Assembly: GCA_030743445.1 (NCBI GenBank)
Contig: JASLSL010000215.1
Location: 1 to 6,263 of the forward strand
Origin: Alphaproteobacteria bacterium
GTDB lineage: Bacteria; Pseudomonadota; Alphaproteobacteria; UBA8366
DNA: 6,263 bases
Direction of reading: 5' to 3'
Both the position numbers and the translations under genes were made by a program. Position 1 is the stretch's first letter. Each line of letters begins with the position of its first letter. Positions 5,821 through 6,263 of the stretch are shown piece by piece. The notes below the pieces were generated by a model. It saw nothing but the letters and a program-made list of their open reading frames with translations, searched no databases and had not been told where the DNA came from.

Positions 5821-6102
5821 ATGCTGCTGATCCCCTGCCCCTATTGCGGCGCGCGCGACGAGCACGAGTTTAGGTTCGGTGGCGAGGCGCATATCGCCCG
5901 GCCCGAGAACCCGGACAAGCTCTCGGACGAGGAATGGGCGGATTATCTCTTCCACAAGACCAACCCGAAGGGCGTCCACTTCGAGCGCTGGGTCCACGAG
6001 GCCGGTTGCGGCCGTTGGTTCAACCTGGCGCGCCACACGGTGAGCCACGAAATCTATGCCAGCTACAAGGTCGGCGCGAGGAAGCCCGAGGTGCCGGAAT
6101 GA
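5821..6102 (+). CDS. soxD: Sarcosine oxidase, delta subunit (zinc-binding)
   Basis: Small structural subunit of heterotetrameric sarcosine oxidase, 93 residues, the normal size. It binds one zinc ion. The sequence opens MLLIPCPYCGARDEHEF, giving Cys6 and Cys9, and continues to RWVHEAGCGRWF, giving His59 and Cys63. These four match, at the same positions, the zinc ligands known for this subunit. Also family-typical are FGGEAHIARP (19-28), WADYLFHKTNPKG (39-51) and a C-terminal segment with RHTVSHEI. The ribosome site GGGAGGAG (5804-5811) lies 8 bases before the ATG. Its TGA overlaps the ATG of soxA by four bases (ATGA), so the two are translationally coupled. The preceding soxB is 196 bases away across a repeat, an unusually wide gap for this operon. 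Confidence 0.96.
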   Translation: MLLIPCPYCGARDEHEFRFGGEAHIARPENPDKLSDEEWADYLFHKTNPKGVHFERWVHEAGCGRWFNLARHTVSHEIYASYKVGARKPEVPE

Positions 6103-6263
6103 CCGGCCGCTTCCGCACCGACAGCGGCGGCCGGGTCGACCGCCGCCTGCCGGTCCGCATCACCTTCGACAACACCAGCTACACCGGATGCGCCGGCGAT
6201 ACGTTGGCCTCGACCCTGCTCGCCCACGGCCGCCACCTCACCGGGCGCAGTTTCAAGTATCAC
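6099..6263 (+). CDS. soxA: Sarcosine oxidase, alpha subunit (N-terminal fragment, runs off right edge)
   Basis: Only the first 55 codons are present; the full subunit is near 1,000 residues. The alpha subunit binds NAD and carries the C-terminal aminomethyltransferase-like domain that takes the one-carbon unit to tetrahydrofolate. The visible N-terminus reads as the family does: a GGRVDRRLPVRITFD segment, then YTGCAGDTLASTLLAHGRHL (27-46), ending in TGRSFKYH. This region forms the ferredoxin-like N-terminal domain of SoxA, here without an obvious iron-sulphur cysteine cluster (one Cys, at 31). The start ATG overlaps the soxD stop (ATGA at 6099-6102); GAGG at 6088-6091 with a 7-base spacer is the likely ribosome site. 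Gene order soxB-soxD-soxA is the standard one and predicts soxG next. Confidence 0.93.
   Translation, partial: MTGRFRTDSGGRVDRRLPVRITFDNTSYTGCAGDTLASTLLAHGRHLTGRSFKYH

Noticed and set aside
4274..5830. Plus-strand 518-codon frame overlapping soxB
   Set aside because: Arg/Pro-rich out-of-frame shadow. soxB in the adjacent frame has complete family motifs.
5557..6048. Minus-strand 163-codon frame spanning the repeat and soxD
   Set aside because: It reads through the palindromic repeat and opposite soxD; composition is that of a shadow.

Overview
The window looks like chromosomal DNA from a high-GC alphaproteobacterium, possibly Rhodospirillales- or Rhizobiales-like. This is inferred from G/C-rich third codon positions, a multi-subunit sarcosine oxidase operon, and a GC-rich palindromic intergenic repeat of a kind I recall from such genomes. 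No rRNA, tRNA, CRISPR array, transposase or phage gene is visible.

Left two thirds, minus strand (4141 down to 1): a three-gene operon read right to left. It encodes a TetR-family regulator (4141-3347), a periplasmic adaptor protein (3347-2106) and an RND inner-membrane efflux permease (2103 to beyond the left edge, first 701 residues present). The junctions are very tight: the regulator's stop overlaps the doublet of start codons of the adaptor gene, and 2 bases separate the adaptor stop from the permease start. The regulator is therefore co-transcribed with the pump it probably represses. A TetR-type imperfect palindrome (4181-4198) lies in an AT-rich island just upstream. No outer-membrane channel gene is in view.

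Middle (4142-4373): a 232-base divergent intergenic region. It holds the AT-rich island (36% G+C over 4161-4250 by direct count), the operator, a weak minus-strand promoter candidate, and a second, perfect palindrome (4258-4273) nearer soxB.

Right third, plus strand: the start of a heterotetrameric sarcosine oxidase operon in the usual order. It has soxB (beta subunit, 4374-5624), soxD (delta subunit, 5821-6102) and the first 55 codons of soxA (alpha subunit, from 6099). soxG would be expected beyond the right edge. The enzyme oxidatively demethylates sarcosine to glycine and passes the one-carbon unit to tetrahydrofolate, the last step of choline/glycine betaine catabolism. soxB and soxD are separated by 196 bases that are mostly a compound palindromic repeat of about 140 bp with four main hairpins.

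Nothing here demands a new biological system. The two operons are recognisable types. The least explained parts are the non-coding ones: the palindromes in the divergent region, the compound repeat inside the sox operon, and the very basic N-terminal tail on the TetR regulator.
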